Shown here: positions 11,876 through 22,344 of the stretch, in pieces | Layout: every line of letters begins with the position of its first letter | Position numbering within the stretch: the first letter of the stretch is position 1 | Assembly (NCBI GenBank): GCA_943737045.1 | Contig: CALSFV010000252.1 | Coordinates: 434,001 to 498,000 of the forward strand | DNA: 64,000 bases | Reading direction: 5' to 3' | DNA from: Parapristionchus giblindavisi | Taxonomy: Eukaryota; Nematoda; Chromadorea; Rhabditida; Diplogasteridae | Translations under genes and position numbers: made by a program | The notes under the pieces: model-generated | The model's input: the letters and a program-made list of their open reading frames with translations, nothing else | Database searches by the model: none | Told to the model about the DNA's origin: nothing

Positions 11876-11950
11876 AATGAAGTCAAAGTGAATGAGGAGA
11901 CGGAGGAAACGGAGGAAGATCTAGCTGTATTCTATCACACCCAAGAATAG
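11876..11950 (+). other. Probable terminal exon of the damaged coiled-coil gene
   Basis: After a TTTTTTCTAG acceptor, 24 codons read NEVKVNEETEETEEDLAVFY and then HTQE before TAG (11948-11950). The Glu-rich composition matches the upstream exons. Other exon-like pieces at 11216-11292 (WDEMKEETRGEQEKIHQRI) and 11617-11684 do not join it without a frame break, which supports decay of the 3' half of the gene. Confidence 0.4.
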
Positions 11951-12453
11951 GTCATCCTACATTCATGTCTTCTTTAGTTTTATGTTTAGTTAATGACACA
12001 AAAAGACACGAAACTAGGGGAAGTGACCTACACGTAGACGATAATCAGCAGTGAATACTTATTGTGAATCAATATTGACTTCTCGTAGATTCGTGGCCTT
12101 GTTTATCTCATTCGTATACTTTTGTATTCAATTCTAATCTTTTTACTATAGGTTAATTATAAGTTGTTGATTTACCTGTTTTAATTCATTATCTTGTCTA
12201 GACGATATATTGTTAGTTTATCTATTATATTTACGCTGAAGATATATCGTTCAATTATACATTATTTATTAAGGTTCTATTATTTTCCAAAGTCTAGAAG
12301 ATAGTATTGATTGTTATCTATGAACTCCGTTTATTTAGAAACGTACCATGGTTATTGTTGCTCTGTATTTGCATTGTTCTTTTGGATAAATGCTTCGTGT
12401 GTTAAATTGTGTAAAAAAACTAAGAATACAAAGTTAATATAGAGGAGGAGGGG

Positions 12454-12664
12454 TAAAGGTGGACGGCGCACCCCGCGGGCTGGAAGGAAGGGTGTGCGCC
12501 GTGGTGTGGGAGATACGGCGTGCCCCACGGTATTTGCATCAAATCCCATGGGGCACGCCGTATCTCCCACACCACGGCGCACACCCTATCTCCCAGACCG
12601 TGGGGTGCGCCGCGGGCTGCACCACGGTGTGGGACTGCGGCGCACCCCACGGACAAAAAATACC
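12454..12664. repeat. GC-rich repeat, inverted second copy
   Basis: Repeated GGGGCACGCCGTATCTCCCA and GGGTGCGCCG units, ending in CCGTGGGGTGCGCC (other strand) and CCACGGACAAAAAATACCGG. It is the same family as 5309-5440 in opposite orientation, and lies about 0.5 kb downstream of the terminal exon of the coiled-coil gene. Parts of it are self-complementary. Confidence 0.7.
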
Positions 12665-13800
12665 GGAGAATCTGATACTTTTATTTCTCCTAAAAGAAAT
12701 AATCATTCAAATCGAGATCGTAACCGACAATTGTAGATATTTGCTAATGATTTCAACGGGTTTTTGATGTAAAGATAGGATACATTTATCTTATATCGCT
12801 TGTAACAACACTGAATGACACAATTATTGAGTGGTTTATAGTGAGAAATGAATGTATAGAATCTTTTGTATTAATTACACATCTTAATCTATGCATAGTT
12901 TTCATTTCTATGAATATCATAGTTACAATTATGGTTATCAGCTAGGATTAATTAGTAACTAACAATAAGCGTAGTTAAATGATGGCTTAGGTTGTTCTCT
13001 TCTATCATATCCGTTATGGGCTTATGTATATACTTTCATCTATATAAATATTCACGATTGTGGCATATGAGTCTGTTTGCGTAAGACTCGACCAAAATAT
13101 GTGAAATCTGGCACAGTCAAAAAATCAAATTTTCGGGTTCGGGTTTCGAAGGGTGCTGATGATGTTTATTTTGCACTTAGAGCTTCCGTTGAGGCCAGAC
13201 GACGTCGCGTTGTATTAGCGTTTTTAGTAATTTCTCGTCACCCGATCTAGCTAAAATTTGTAGATTATTCGCCTAAGAACAGAATTGATGGCGATCACGC
13301 CTGTCCAATTCATTTTTCATGAAAAAGATTCAGAAATTTTCAAAAAATGGAATTTCTCTCAAAGGAAGATAGTCGGGCCAGGCTTTATGAACGTTCAATA
13401 AACAAGGATCAGTGAACCATCTCATGTCACTACAGATCCGATGACCCACAGCTTATTTGATCTCGATAAAGTGTAAAGTGTAATATATTTTAAAATTTTT
13501 ATGTTCATGCAAAAGTAAACTTGTATGTATAAACGTTAATATTATTAATTTTATTCGAATGTACGATTTTCCACTGTGTCACTTTCCTTTAACAACAATA
13601 ATAGCATTTATCGAATGGTTACGTTAAATAAAAGATGAACAATTAATTACTTTTAAGTTAAAATATTAAAGTGTCCATTATATTTTAATTTAATTAAATT
13701 TGCATCAAAAAGATACGACAATATTTGAAGGAACAAGTACATGATAGCATTTGAGGTAAAAACGATAGTGGGGGTAATTTGGAAGATGGGTAGGTACAGC
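12665..13800. other. No gene seen
   Basis: AT-rich sequence with no supported exon. Bases 13410-13480 resemble part of BCL7 intron 3 (about 21130-21200; shared GATCCGATGACC-like core and GATCTCGATAAAGTG), a short dispersed repeat. Confidence 0.4.
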
Positions 13801-14219
13801 TCATAAATAAACTCCGGCGGTAATTTGGCAGTAACTTGGAAAACGATCTTCTCCGTAGTAGTACATGCCATCTCTACCACAATAAGCACCCTCTAATCCT
13901 TTCATCCACTTATCTCCGCAACGAATCTGTGTATATTTTATATGAAGGAAGTTCGAACAGGAGGATGTTAGAAAGTGGTAAAGAATTGGAAGGAATACAA
14001 TCTCAATTTACTTTTTAATTCACTTTATTCTTAATATGTTTTACAAAACTAAAATAATCTCACAATTTAAAACACTTGTTCTCACCAGAATGTCATGATT
14101 ATCCTTTGTTGTGTAAATAACACAGCCCCTTAAACTATCTATTTCTCGTTGAATTGCTATGACATCACATTTATATTCGGTAGGACACTCCTTCGCTAGT
14201 TCTGGGCAGTTCATACAAT
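13801..14219 (-). CDS. 3' part of a small Cys-rich protein gene
   Basis: Two exons join in frame: 14086-14219 (acceptor TTGTCAG, donor GTGAGA) and 13801-13926 (acceptor TATACACAG, stop TGA at 13801-13803). The product has regularly spaced cysteines: CMNCPELAKECPTEYKC at its start, then IQREIDSLRGC, then IRCGDKWMKGLEGAYCG and RFPSYCQITAGVYL at the end. This pattern resembles secreted Cys-rich nematode proteins, but I cannot assign a family. The upstream exons are missing: directly upstream are a palindromic repeat (14229-14515) and two MITEs. It may be a 5'-truncated pseudogene. Confidence 0.45.
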
Positions 14220-14228
14220 CTGACAAGG

Positions 14229-14515
14229 GAATCCTTTCAGGTCGCGGAAACCAATCCAGATGAAAAATTGCAGAGGCATTGTTGAAGGCGATATAAAATG
14301 ATATGTGAAGTAGAAAAATGCAGCAGGGCAATGCCCTAGCCGCAGCATCTATCCAAACTTGGTCAAACTTAGCGCGCATTCGCCGCATTCTGAAGCAATG
14401 AGAGACCCTGCTGCATTTTCCGACTTCACATATCAGTTTCTATTGCTTTCAACAATGCCTGTGCAAATTTTCATCTGGATTGCTTTCCGCGAGCTGAAAT
14501 GATTCCCTTGTGAGT
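14229..14515. repeat. Imperfect palindrome beside the Cys-rich exon
   Basis: Bases 14229-14330 and 14407-14515 are imperfect reverse complements over about 100 bases (shared core CAATCCAGATGAAAA and GGCATTGTTGAA). The palindrome starts about 10 bases upstream of the Cys-rich exon, whose acceptor is at its edge. Probably a MITE or an inverted duplication. Confidence 0.55.
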
Positions 14516-14695
14516 GAAATAATGTTCCTTCTTTAGACTAAACAAAGAGAAAAAAGTCACTCCACTGTACACCAGGCCTGAGATGTATTATATTTAATAT
14601 TTTTAATGTTAAATATAACAAATAACGCAAAAGTGTTAAATATAACACTTCACAGGTCTAGTATACTGTAGAGTACACTTTTTGATCTGTATATA

Positions 14696-15291
14696 CAGTA
14701 CCGTGCAAAAGTATGGACGCAAAATTCGAATCGTTATAACTTTAGACGTACTTGGCCGATCGACCTCGGTTTAATTTTAGTTTATAGTATGAACATTGGA
14801 GAAAATTATGAAGGTATGATAAACCGGCTGGGAAATACCGTAAGTCCAAAAAATGGTTTGGAATTTTTTTCGAATATTTTCTTCAAGAGCCGGAAACCTT
14901 CCGGAATTGGCATGGTGCTGCCCCATGACTATGCGATAATACTTGTTGAATCGGAGAGCTGTAGCTCAACTACGGACTGAGTGGCATTTTTACGAAATTT
15001 TTAAGGGTCAGGCGAAATTAGCTTATTCCTTATTGCGGTACGCAATTAACGTGGTTAATGGCTTAAAATGTTCACTGACAGTTGTTCGTTCCTCACAAAA
15101 AATAATTTTTGGATCACATCTCGGCATTTCAAGTATGATGAAATCATTTCATCACCGTTGGTAATAATCGATACCTTCATCATTTTCTCCAATGTTCATA
15201 CTATATAATAAATTAAACCGAGGCCGATCGGCCAAGCACGTCTAAAGTTATAACGATTCGAATTTTGCGTCCATACTTTTGCACGGTACTG
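14696..15291. mobile_element. Tc1-like MITE, full-length copy (596 bp)
   Basis: Inverted repeats of over 70 bases start CAGTACCGTGCAAAAGTATG and are flanked by TA at 14694-14695 and 15292-15293. The CAGT start and TA duplication are typical of Tc1-like elements. No transposase frame is present. A truncated relative is at 366-880. Confidence 0.85.
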
Positions 15292-15295
15292 TATA

Positions 15296-15918
15296 CAGTC
15301 CCGCACGATCGCCCTCCCTAAAGGCGGGCCGCCGCGACATGATTCATGTCGCCTCATGTCGCATCCTTCTAAAATACTTTTAAAATATTTCATTAGCTGT
15401 GGTCATTGCATCATCAGATAAGATTAAGATCACCGTTGAAACGAATAAAATTGGTTAACTCTGGACAGAGTTATTGAAGGATCATGGCTGATTTTCCTAC
15501 CGTAATCAGTGCAAATTTGAATTTCCCGCACTTTTCATTGACCCTGCGAATTCGATTTTCTCACGAACAAGTTTTTGGACGCTTTCTGCGGATTTTCTTT
15601 TGTATTTTCTCGTGTATTTTGCGAAATAATTACAATTCTTCCAAATACAATACTTCCAATACGAGAAAAACCGTTCTAAAACACATTTGCTAGAAAATTG
15701 TTTTCGCAAGGTCAGCACCCCGTCAGCCATGATCCTTCAATAACTCTGTCCAGAGTTAACCAATTTTATTCGTTTCAACGGTGATCTTAATCTTATCTGA
15801 TGATGCAATGACCACAGCTAATGAAATATTTTAAAAGTATTTTAGAACGATGCGACATGAGGCGACATGAATCATGTCGCGGCGGCCCGCCTTTAGGGAG
15901 GGCGATCGTGCGGGACTG
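15296..15918. mobile_element. Inverted-repeat element with 195-bp arms (623 bp)
   Basis: Arms 15296-15490 and 15724-15918 are near-perfect reverse complements starting CAGTCCCGCACGATCGCCCT. TA lies at 15294-15295 and 15919-15920. The element sits only four bases (TATA) from the preceding one. The 233-bp core has open frames on both strands but no recognisable protein. Confidence 0.85.
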
Positions 15919-15934
15919 TACATATATATATATA

Positions 15935-16501
<567 letters not shown>

Positions 16502-16533
16502 TTCAAAGAAACATTTCGTAAGAAAAGTAATAA

Positions 16534-17372
16534 TATAGGACAGTGTATTTGAGAATTTTTGCAATTTCTGCTTGGAAGGTATAAAACATAGATTTTCATA
16601 ATTGCCACAGCCCATGATGAAAAAAGTGTGGCTGACATAGAGGGCATTAGATTTAATATGCCAATAAATATGAACTGCCATGTTTTGCACAGTTTGACAT
16701 TTTTTTGTTTTGTTTGACAAATTATTGCTTCAACTGACAATTTTAACTTAACGCAATGGGGCATTTTTTTGCCCGAGAACTCCGTTCAACTGCTGTCCTT
16801 TTTTTAGTATTGCCCAGTTCATGTCGTGCAATAACTCGCCATTTTTTCAGTTTGCCCAGTTCATGCTGTGCAAGAACTAGCCATTTTTTCATTCTGCCCA
16901 GTTCATGCTGTGCAAGAACTCGCCATTTTTTCATTCTGCCCAGTTCATGCTGTGCAAGAACTCGCTATTTTTTTCATTCTGCCCAGTTCATGCTGTGCAA
17001 GAACTCGCCATTTTTCATTTTGCCCAGTTCATGCTGTGCAAGAACTGGGCGAAATGAGGGGGCGAGTTGAAAAATGGCGAATGCTTGCAGAGCATGAACT
17101 GGGCAGAATCATTGTGTTGCTAGAATTGCATTAAATTGATTTAAATCATATGTTTTGGCATGTTTTGAACCCTACTGCCATTTTCTACTTGAATGGGAAT
17201 AAAATTGCAAACTTGGGTATATTTTTGCTCAACATACTTTGTCTATAGTGTTTCCTATCAAAAAGACGGCAGTAAACATAATCTGTCTTTGTGTCTTTCA
17301 AAATGACAAAACATGTCCAAAATGTGCTTCCGAGTAAAAATTGCAAAAATTTTCAAATACACTGTCCTATAT
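16534..17372. mobile_element. Inverted-repeat element containing a 40-bp minisatellite
   Basis: Bases 16534-16575 (ATAGGACAGTGTATTTGAGA at the start) are mirrored at about 17330-17372. Between them, 16806-17050 holds seven tandem units of about 40 bases, each with GCCCAGTTCATGCTGTGCAA and CGCCATTTTT, followed by an inverted unit at 17045-17107. The last direct and the inverted units can form a hairpin. The apparent frames in both directions are products of the repeat. Confidence 0.65.
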
Positions 17373-17618
17373 GTACTTTTAACTGTAGTTGTTGTTGAAC
17401 TTGACTTCATTGTGGTAGTTCTTATAGGTGCCAATTTTGTAGATGTGCATTCATATTTTATGTGTATAAAGGTGGTCTTAGTACACATCTCTTCATATGG
17501 AGTTCCAAGAAGTCCACATTTTGACTTATCTTTGGAATGAACGAAACCGAGACAAGCCGGCTGAAGAACAATCACATATTACCTACATAATTGAAAACGA
17601 AATTCTGATTTTGAAAAG

Positions 17619-17942
17619 TCAAAACATTTGAAAGAGTAAAGGTTTAACCCTCACGTTCATGTACCATACCATTTCTGTGCAGGATTTCATACATTCTGAG
17701 AATTGTGTGTTGAACGATATGTCCAACACATCTCTAACTTTCCTATCTTGGACTTCTTCAAAACAGTGTTCAATTGCTGATGAGATTACAGCCTTAAACA
17801 CTGATCGATAATCAAAGGAACAAGGAATAATATTTTACTTACCATTTTCATGAAGAATAATACGGTATTCATCATTTCTGAATGAGGGATGAAGAGCTAG
17901 CTTATTGAGGAAAGGATGAAGAGCTCTTTCGGATGGATGGGA
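17619..17942 (-). CDS. Two-exon gene fragment, function unknown
   Basis: Exons 17843-17942 (acceptor ATGTTTTAG, donor GTAAGT) and 17619-17800 (acceptor GATCAG) join in frame across a 42-base intron. The product of about 93 residues includes ERALHPFLNKLALHPSFRND, then EYRIILHENVFKAVISSAIE, then HCFEEVQDRKVRDVLDISFN and a Met/Cys-containing end, stopping at TGA 17619-17621. No start exon is visible; a different frame upstream (TAGIGPSDVAIGNASYVLVP at about 17985-17930) suggests a frameshift. I do not recognise it; a gene fragment or a transposon-borne gene is possible. Confidence 0.4.
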
Positions 17943-18402
17943 CTAAAACATACGATGCGTTTCCAATAGCTACATCTGATGGGCCTATCCCAGCAGTAAA
18001 TCATATTCACATTATTCCACAATTTTTCCTTAAAGAAGGGGACCCACGAGTTTTTTCGTGACTAACTGGCCAGGCAGAACTGTAGATCACTTCTCCCTGT
18101 ATACAAAAACAATTTTCTCTAAAATTTTACGTGCTCAGGAATGTCGTAATCCGAGCATAAAGTTCATTGATCGCCCAGGGAAAGGCGCGAGTTTTTATAT
18201 TAAAAAAAAAATATTTCGATCTCCTGAAAAAAATACCATACCCCGGTGTCACATCTATCCCTTCAATATAATACTACTTCGTGAAAATTGAATATCATGT
18301 GTGAGAATTGCATGTGTTGTTTTATTCCATTTCTGAACTATTTTATCGAAGAAAGTTGTATTTTCAAAAGCTTGTAAAATAAATGCAAAGAGAAGAAACT
18401 AA

Positions 18403-18852
18403 CTAGGGAATGGTTTTGGTGATGGTCGAAATTACGGTTAGTGACCTACATAGCGATAATCAGCATGGTCGACTTAGTAAGAATCAACTTTCAAAAGTTG
18501 CAATTTATCGATTTTTTGAACGAAACCCGTCGCATATCCGCCGCATGAAAGACAGTCAAAAAAGATTTTTTGGACTTGATTTCGATTGAAACAGCAATTT
18601 TTTGTTGGAACTATCATACATACATAAAAAAATGCGGGGGAATCGAACTCTTGTTCAAAAAGTAAAAAAAAAACACACACACAGAAGGCAACTTTTTGGT
18701 TGTCTTTCGTGCGGCGGATATACGACGGGTTTCGTTTAAAAAATCGATAAATTGCAACTTTTGAAAGTTGATTCTTACTAAGTCGACCATGCTGATTATC
18801 GCTATGTAGGTCACTAACCGTAATTTCAACCATCACAAAAACCATTCCCTAG
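18403..18852. mobile_element. 450-bp palindromic MITE with TAA flanks
   Basis: Arms 18403 to about 18550 and about 18700-18852 are reverse complements (CTAGGGAATGGTTTTGGTGA at the left end). TAA occurs on both sides (18400-18402 and 18853-18855), which fits a 3-bp duplication of the PIF/Harbinger type; a TA duplication with an inner A is the alternative. Confidence 0.7.
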
Positions 18853-19656
18853 TAAGGAAAAGATATGGCGAAAAAAGTCACTTTGAGATTCAAATGCCGT
18901 GCGCGCGCGCGTTTTCTCTCTCTTCTGTCCTCTCATAATCAGTGCTCTAACTTTCACCGTTTATCGTTTATCAATGTGTCTTTGACAACTTTTTATGGAT
19001 ATTTACTACGATTTCTAACATTGGGAAGGAAGAGTGGACAATGATATACACTTTTTTTCAGGGTCATCAGTCATTGTTATTCTTCAGTCATCAGCAATGG
19101 TACTGCAATACTACATATTTGAACTTAGAAAGAATACTCAAAAGCATCAATATTCACATCGTTTATTTAATCAAAAGGACTACCTCACTCCCCGGTTTAG
19201 TTTCAGCCCTTGTGCATGAGACACCACTACATCGGAGAACTTGACTGAATTATGTATTTGAAAAAATACAATGACATTCATAGCATACGGAGAATTAGTA
19301 TATCACAATCAATCAATCGATAAAAATCAATCGATACAAATCAGTAAAAGATTTACAAGAAAAGCGATTCGAGGAACGCATAGGAGATCTTATTTAGATG
19401 TACAGGGGCTATGAAGATGAGATAGGACAAAATAGATTATGAATAGTGATACTGTAGGGAGTACGTTAGGAGTAAGGTATTGAAGGTACGGTACTGATAC
19501 TGTAGGTAGTACGGTATTGACAAAATATGCAAATGGGACAATCAGTGAATAGAAACAAATTGCACGATAGGCGAAAGAATTGTGATAGAGTGGAGGAATA
19601 CGGCGAGCTTGCGATTACGATATCGGCTGGGTTACGGTATCGATCAGGCCCCTGGC
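18853..19656. other. No gene; downstream of BCL7, duplicated at 932-1390
   Basis: From 19206 the sequence matches the 5' duplicate at 932-1390 closely. It is the 3' flank of BCL7 and is dense in GTACGGTA and TACTGTAG motifs (19448-19640). A short GCGCGCGCGC run lies at 18900. Confidence 0.5.
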
Positions 19657-21864
19657 TCATTTCTTGCCTTCGGCCTCACGCATAGCTGAGAAGTCGGTTG
19701 ACTGCTTGACCCCATTGGAGTTCCTCTTATAAGAGGCATCAGCAGTCTGCAATTTATATTTAATTAATTAATTTGTTTATTTATTTCATTACTATTTTTA
19801 AAATGCGCTTTAAATAAACATCACAATTCTCCGTCATGACTGTTTTAGCCTGCATAGCATACTATCAGTCCTTAACATTCTTATTATATTTAAAAATAAG
19901 TAATTATTTTATTTATTTGTCTTTGCCCATCTACCGAGATTCGACAGAACACCTTTCTTCATCTACTTCAAGTTCCATATGAGAATGGAGTTACGTCAAT
20001 TCACCGGGTGATTGGCTAAAGTCTTATCCGGTCACAGTCAACGAGTAGAGGTTCACTGTCTTGAACCTAACGACAAAAACTTACCCTACTAATTAGCACT
20101 TCACCAAACAATTAATTAACTAATTAAATACTGATTAAACTAACTAATTGACGATTTACTAATACCACATGGCAACCCAGCTACGAAACACCCCTAAAAG
20201 CTGATAAAGTTGATTCAATGTCAATGTCAAAAAACCATAAGCAATTATTATATTTATTTGTATTTACTTTTTGTAATTTGCGTTGAATACAATGTCAAGC
20301 GGGAAACTGATAGTTAACACCTTTCTTCATATAATTCAAGCCCCATATGAGAATGCAGTTGCGTCAATTCACCGGGTGATTGGCTAAAGCTTTAAAAAAA
20401 GCCAATTCTATGAGTTCATTTTCATGTCTACTATGATCTATTTCAATTTTAATTTATCCAATTTTTTTCATTTTTTTCTCTAGATTTAATGCCATGCCTA
20501 GTGATGTTGCGTGATAATATCATTGTAAATAATCAATAATATTAATTAAATGTAAAAATAACCTGGTTGGAATCCGAATCGAATCCACGGTCAGAGAAAC
20601 CGGTGTTGGAATCATCCGGATTCACGGCGAAGACGGCAGCGTTGTTCACAGCTTCAAGAACATTATTTATATACTTGACAATTAATCAATATTTATATTA
20701 GCCCGATTAAAATCGTTAATCGTGCAAAAATCAATGAATCTTCATCACCCCTCTTTAAAAAAATAACGCCTTCAACTCAGTTTGGTCATTTCTCAATATT
20801 AGATAGAACTGTATCCAGTAATTATTTGAAGTGATAGTTCTTTGTGTATTTTAAGATCGTGACGTCATAAAAATATATCACATCCATTCTTCACGTATTC
20901 AAAGTGATAAGACTCACAATCAGCATAAATAATTACATGTTTTTGATGGTTGAATTTCACAGAAAAAACGGGTGATCTTTTTTCGTAGAATAATGCTGTT
21001 ATTCTGGATAGAAAAATATAATTAACATCTACATCAGTGTTCTCCGCCAAACGAACTTTTCATAAATTCGCCATAAATCAAATGAATGAATGAATATAAT
21101 AAATACTGCAAGAAAAGGACCAGCAGGGCCAGCTCATATCTCAGATCCGGTGACCTACCGCAGTTGATCTCAATAAAGTGCACAAATTTGTTAAAATGTA
21201 ATGAATATTACTTGTGCTATCCTGTGACACTTCCATGGATGCAGCCGTGTTGCTCGTGTCTTCATCAGCGACCTTCACTTTAGGCACCATCGGGATATTG
21301 GTATGACCGCTTACTAAACAACAATATACAATTATAAAAATAAATTTAAGAAAAACAAGGGAGAGCCAGTGGAAACGTACAATACAATAATTATAATTCA
21401 TTGGTATATATCATTGTAACTATTGATTGATGCCTTCCTAAACGTACATATTCCGGCACTACTTCAGAACACAGAACCAATCCAGTATATAGTATAAAAG
21501 TCTGGTGTAAAATGACATTTCCTTCGTGTTTATTTATTTTTTTCGTATCCTTTTTGACGGGTCCGGTGTTTTGGTCCCGTATTCAGTGTCCATATTCCTA
21601 ATTGCAAAATAGTGAAAAGCAGTGAAAGAAAAGTATCACTCACCGGGTACCCATTTGAATACACGCATATGCGTATCCGTAAGAAGAACCCATCTCTTCT
21701 CCCTGAACAGAAGATAACATTAATTAGATAGCCTTTAAATAAATAAAAGAATAAAAATATACTTACCATCGGCGCACTTTCTCAATGGAGTAGATGACCC
21801 TCTTCAACTCATCCTTGGCGCGATTTCTCGTCTCAGCTCGGTGCGACCGGGAGTTGGAATACAT
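19657..21864 (-). CDS. BCL7-family SWI/SNF complex subunit
   Basis: BCL7 proteins are small accessory subunits of the nuclear SWI/SNF (BAF) remodelling complex. Five exons join in frame: 21767-21864, 21644-21702, 21212-21313, 20563-20651 and 19657-19746, giving 145 aa. Residues 8-51 carry the family signature: HRAETRNRAKDELKRVIYSI followed by EKVRRWEKRWVLL and MRVFKWVP, close to the human BCL7 start (RAETRSRAKDDIKRV, EKVRKWEKKWV, YKWVPV). The rest is Ser/Asp/Asn-rich, with no domain, and ends AMREAEGKK before TGA. The length is shorter than vertebrate BCL7 (about 200 aa) but normal for the invertebrate form. Exon 4 uses a TTGAAG acceptor, also kept in the duplicate at 932-1922. The start is the first ATG, 6 bases after a TTTCAG acceptor, so the mRNA is probably trans-spliced. 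Confidence 0.92.
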
Positions 21865-22344
21865 CCCTAACTGAAATATTTATTTATTTATTTATTTAAT
21901 AACGAAATTAAAAATCGATAAGGCACAAAAAATCAATGAAATTTATGAAAAACACGCGAACTAAATATATTAAATAGAAGAACTGCTGTTTTTTTGTGTG
22001 CACGCCGAACTATACGGTAGCTTGCCACAGCCAGTACTAAACAACGCAAGTTTAATTTTAAATGTCTTTAGTTTTGTCTTGATACAGGTATGAAATTATG
22101 ATTTCGATAGTTTACAAGAGTCAGCATATTTAGTATTAATTAAAATGATGCAAACAATCTAATTATTATTAAAATTAATTATTTATCATATCGAAAAGTT
22201 GCATTCTTGCGATTTTGAGAAACGTCGAAATGTCGCACCACCATGGTCACTCACTTGGTGCCAGTCGCGCCATGAGAAACGTGCTAATTTTGACTTATAT
22301 ATTTCTGGATTGTTGAACTTAATAACTTAATTAATAGGGTTAGA
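21865..22344. promoter_or_regulatory. Divergent promoter region with probable trans-splice acceptors
   Basis: BCL7 (minus) and MPP10 (plus) start 480 bases apart. ATATTTCAG ends at 21871 on the minus strand, 6 bases before the BCL7 ATG; TTAATTAATAG ends at about 22337 on the plus strand, 7 bases before the MPP10 ATG. Acceptors this close to a start codon with no upstream exon are typical of spliced-leader addition in nematodes. No clear TATA box is seen; the middle (22200-22280) is the most GC-rich part. Confidence 0.55.

Noticed and set aside
14041..14388. 115-residue single minus-strand frame starting at 14388
   Set aside because: Its first half is read from one arm of a palindrome; the Cys-rich part starts after a TTGTCAG acceptor and continues in a downstream exon instead.
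16756..17134. Open frames with repeated CPVHAVQEL or PSSCCARTRH
   Set aside because: They are translations of the 40-bp minisatellite; both forward frames are open for the same reason.
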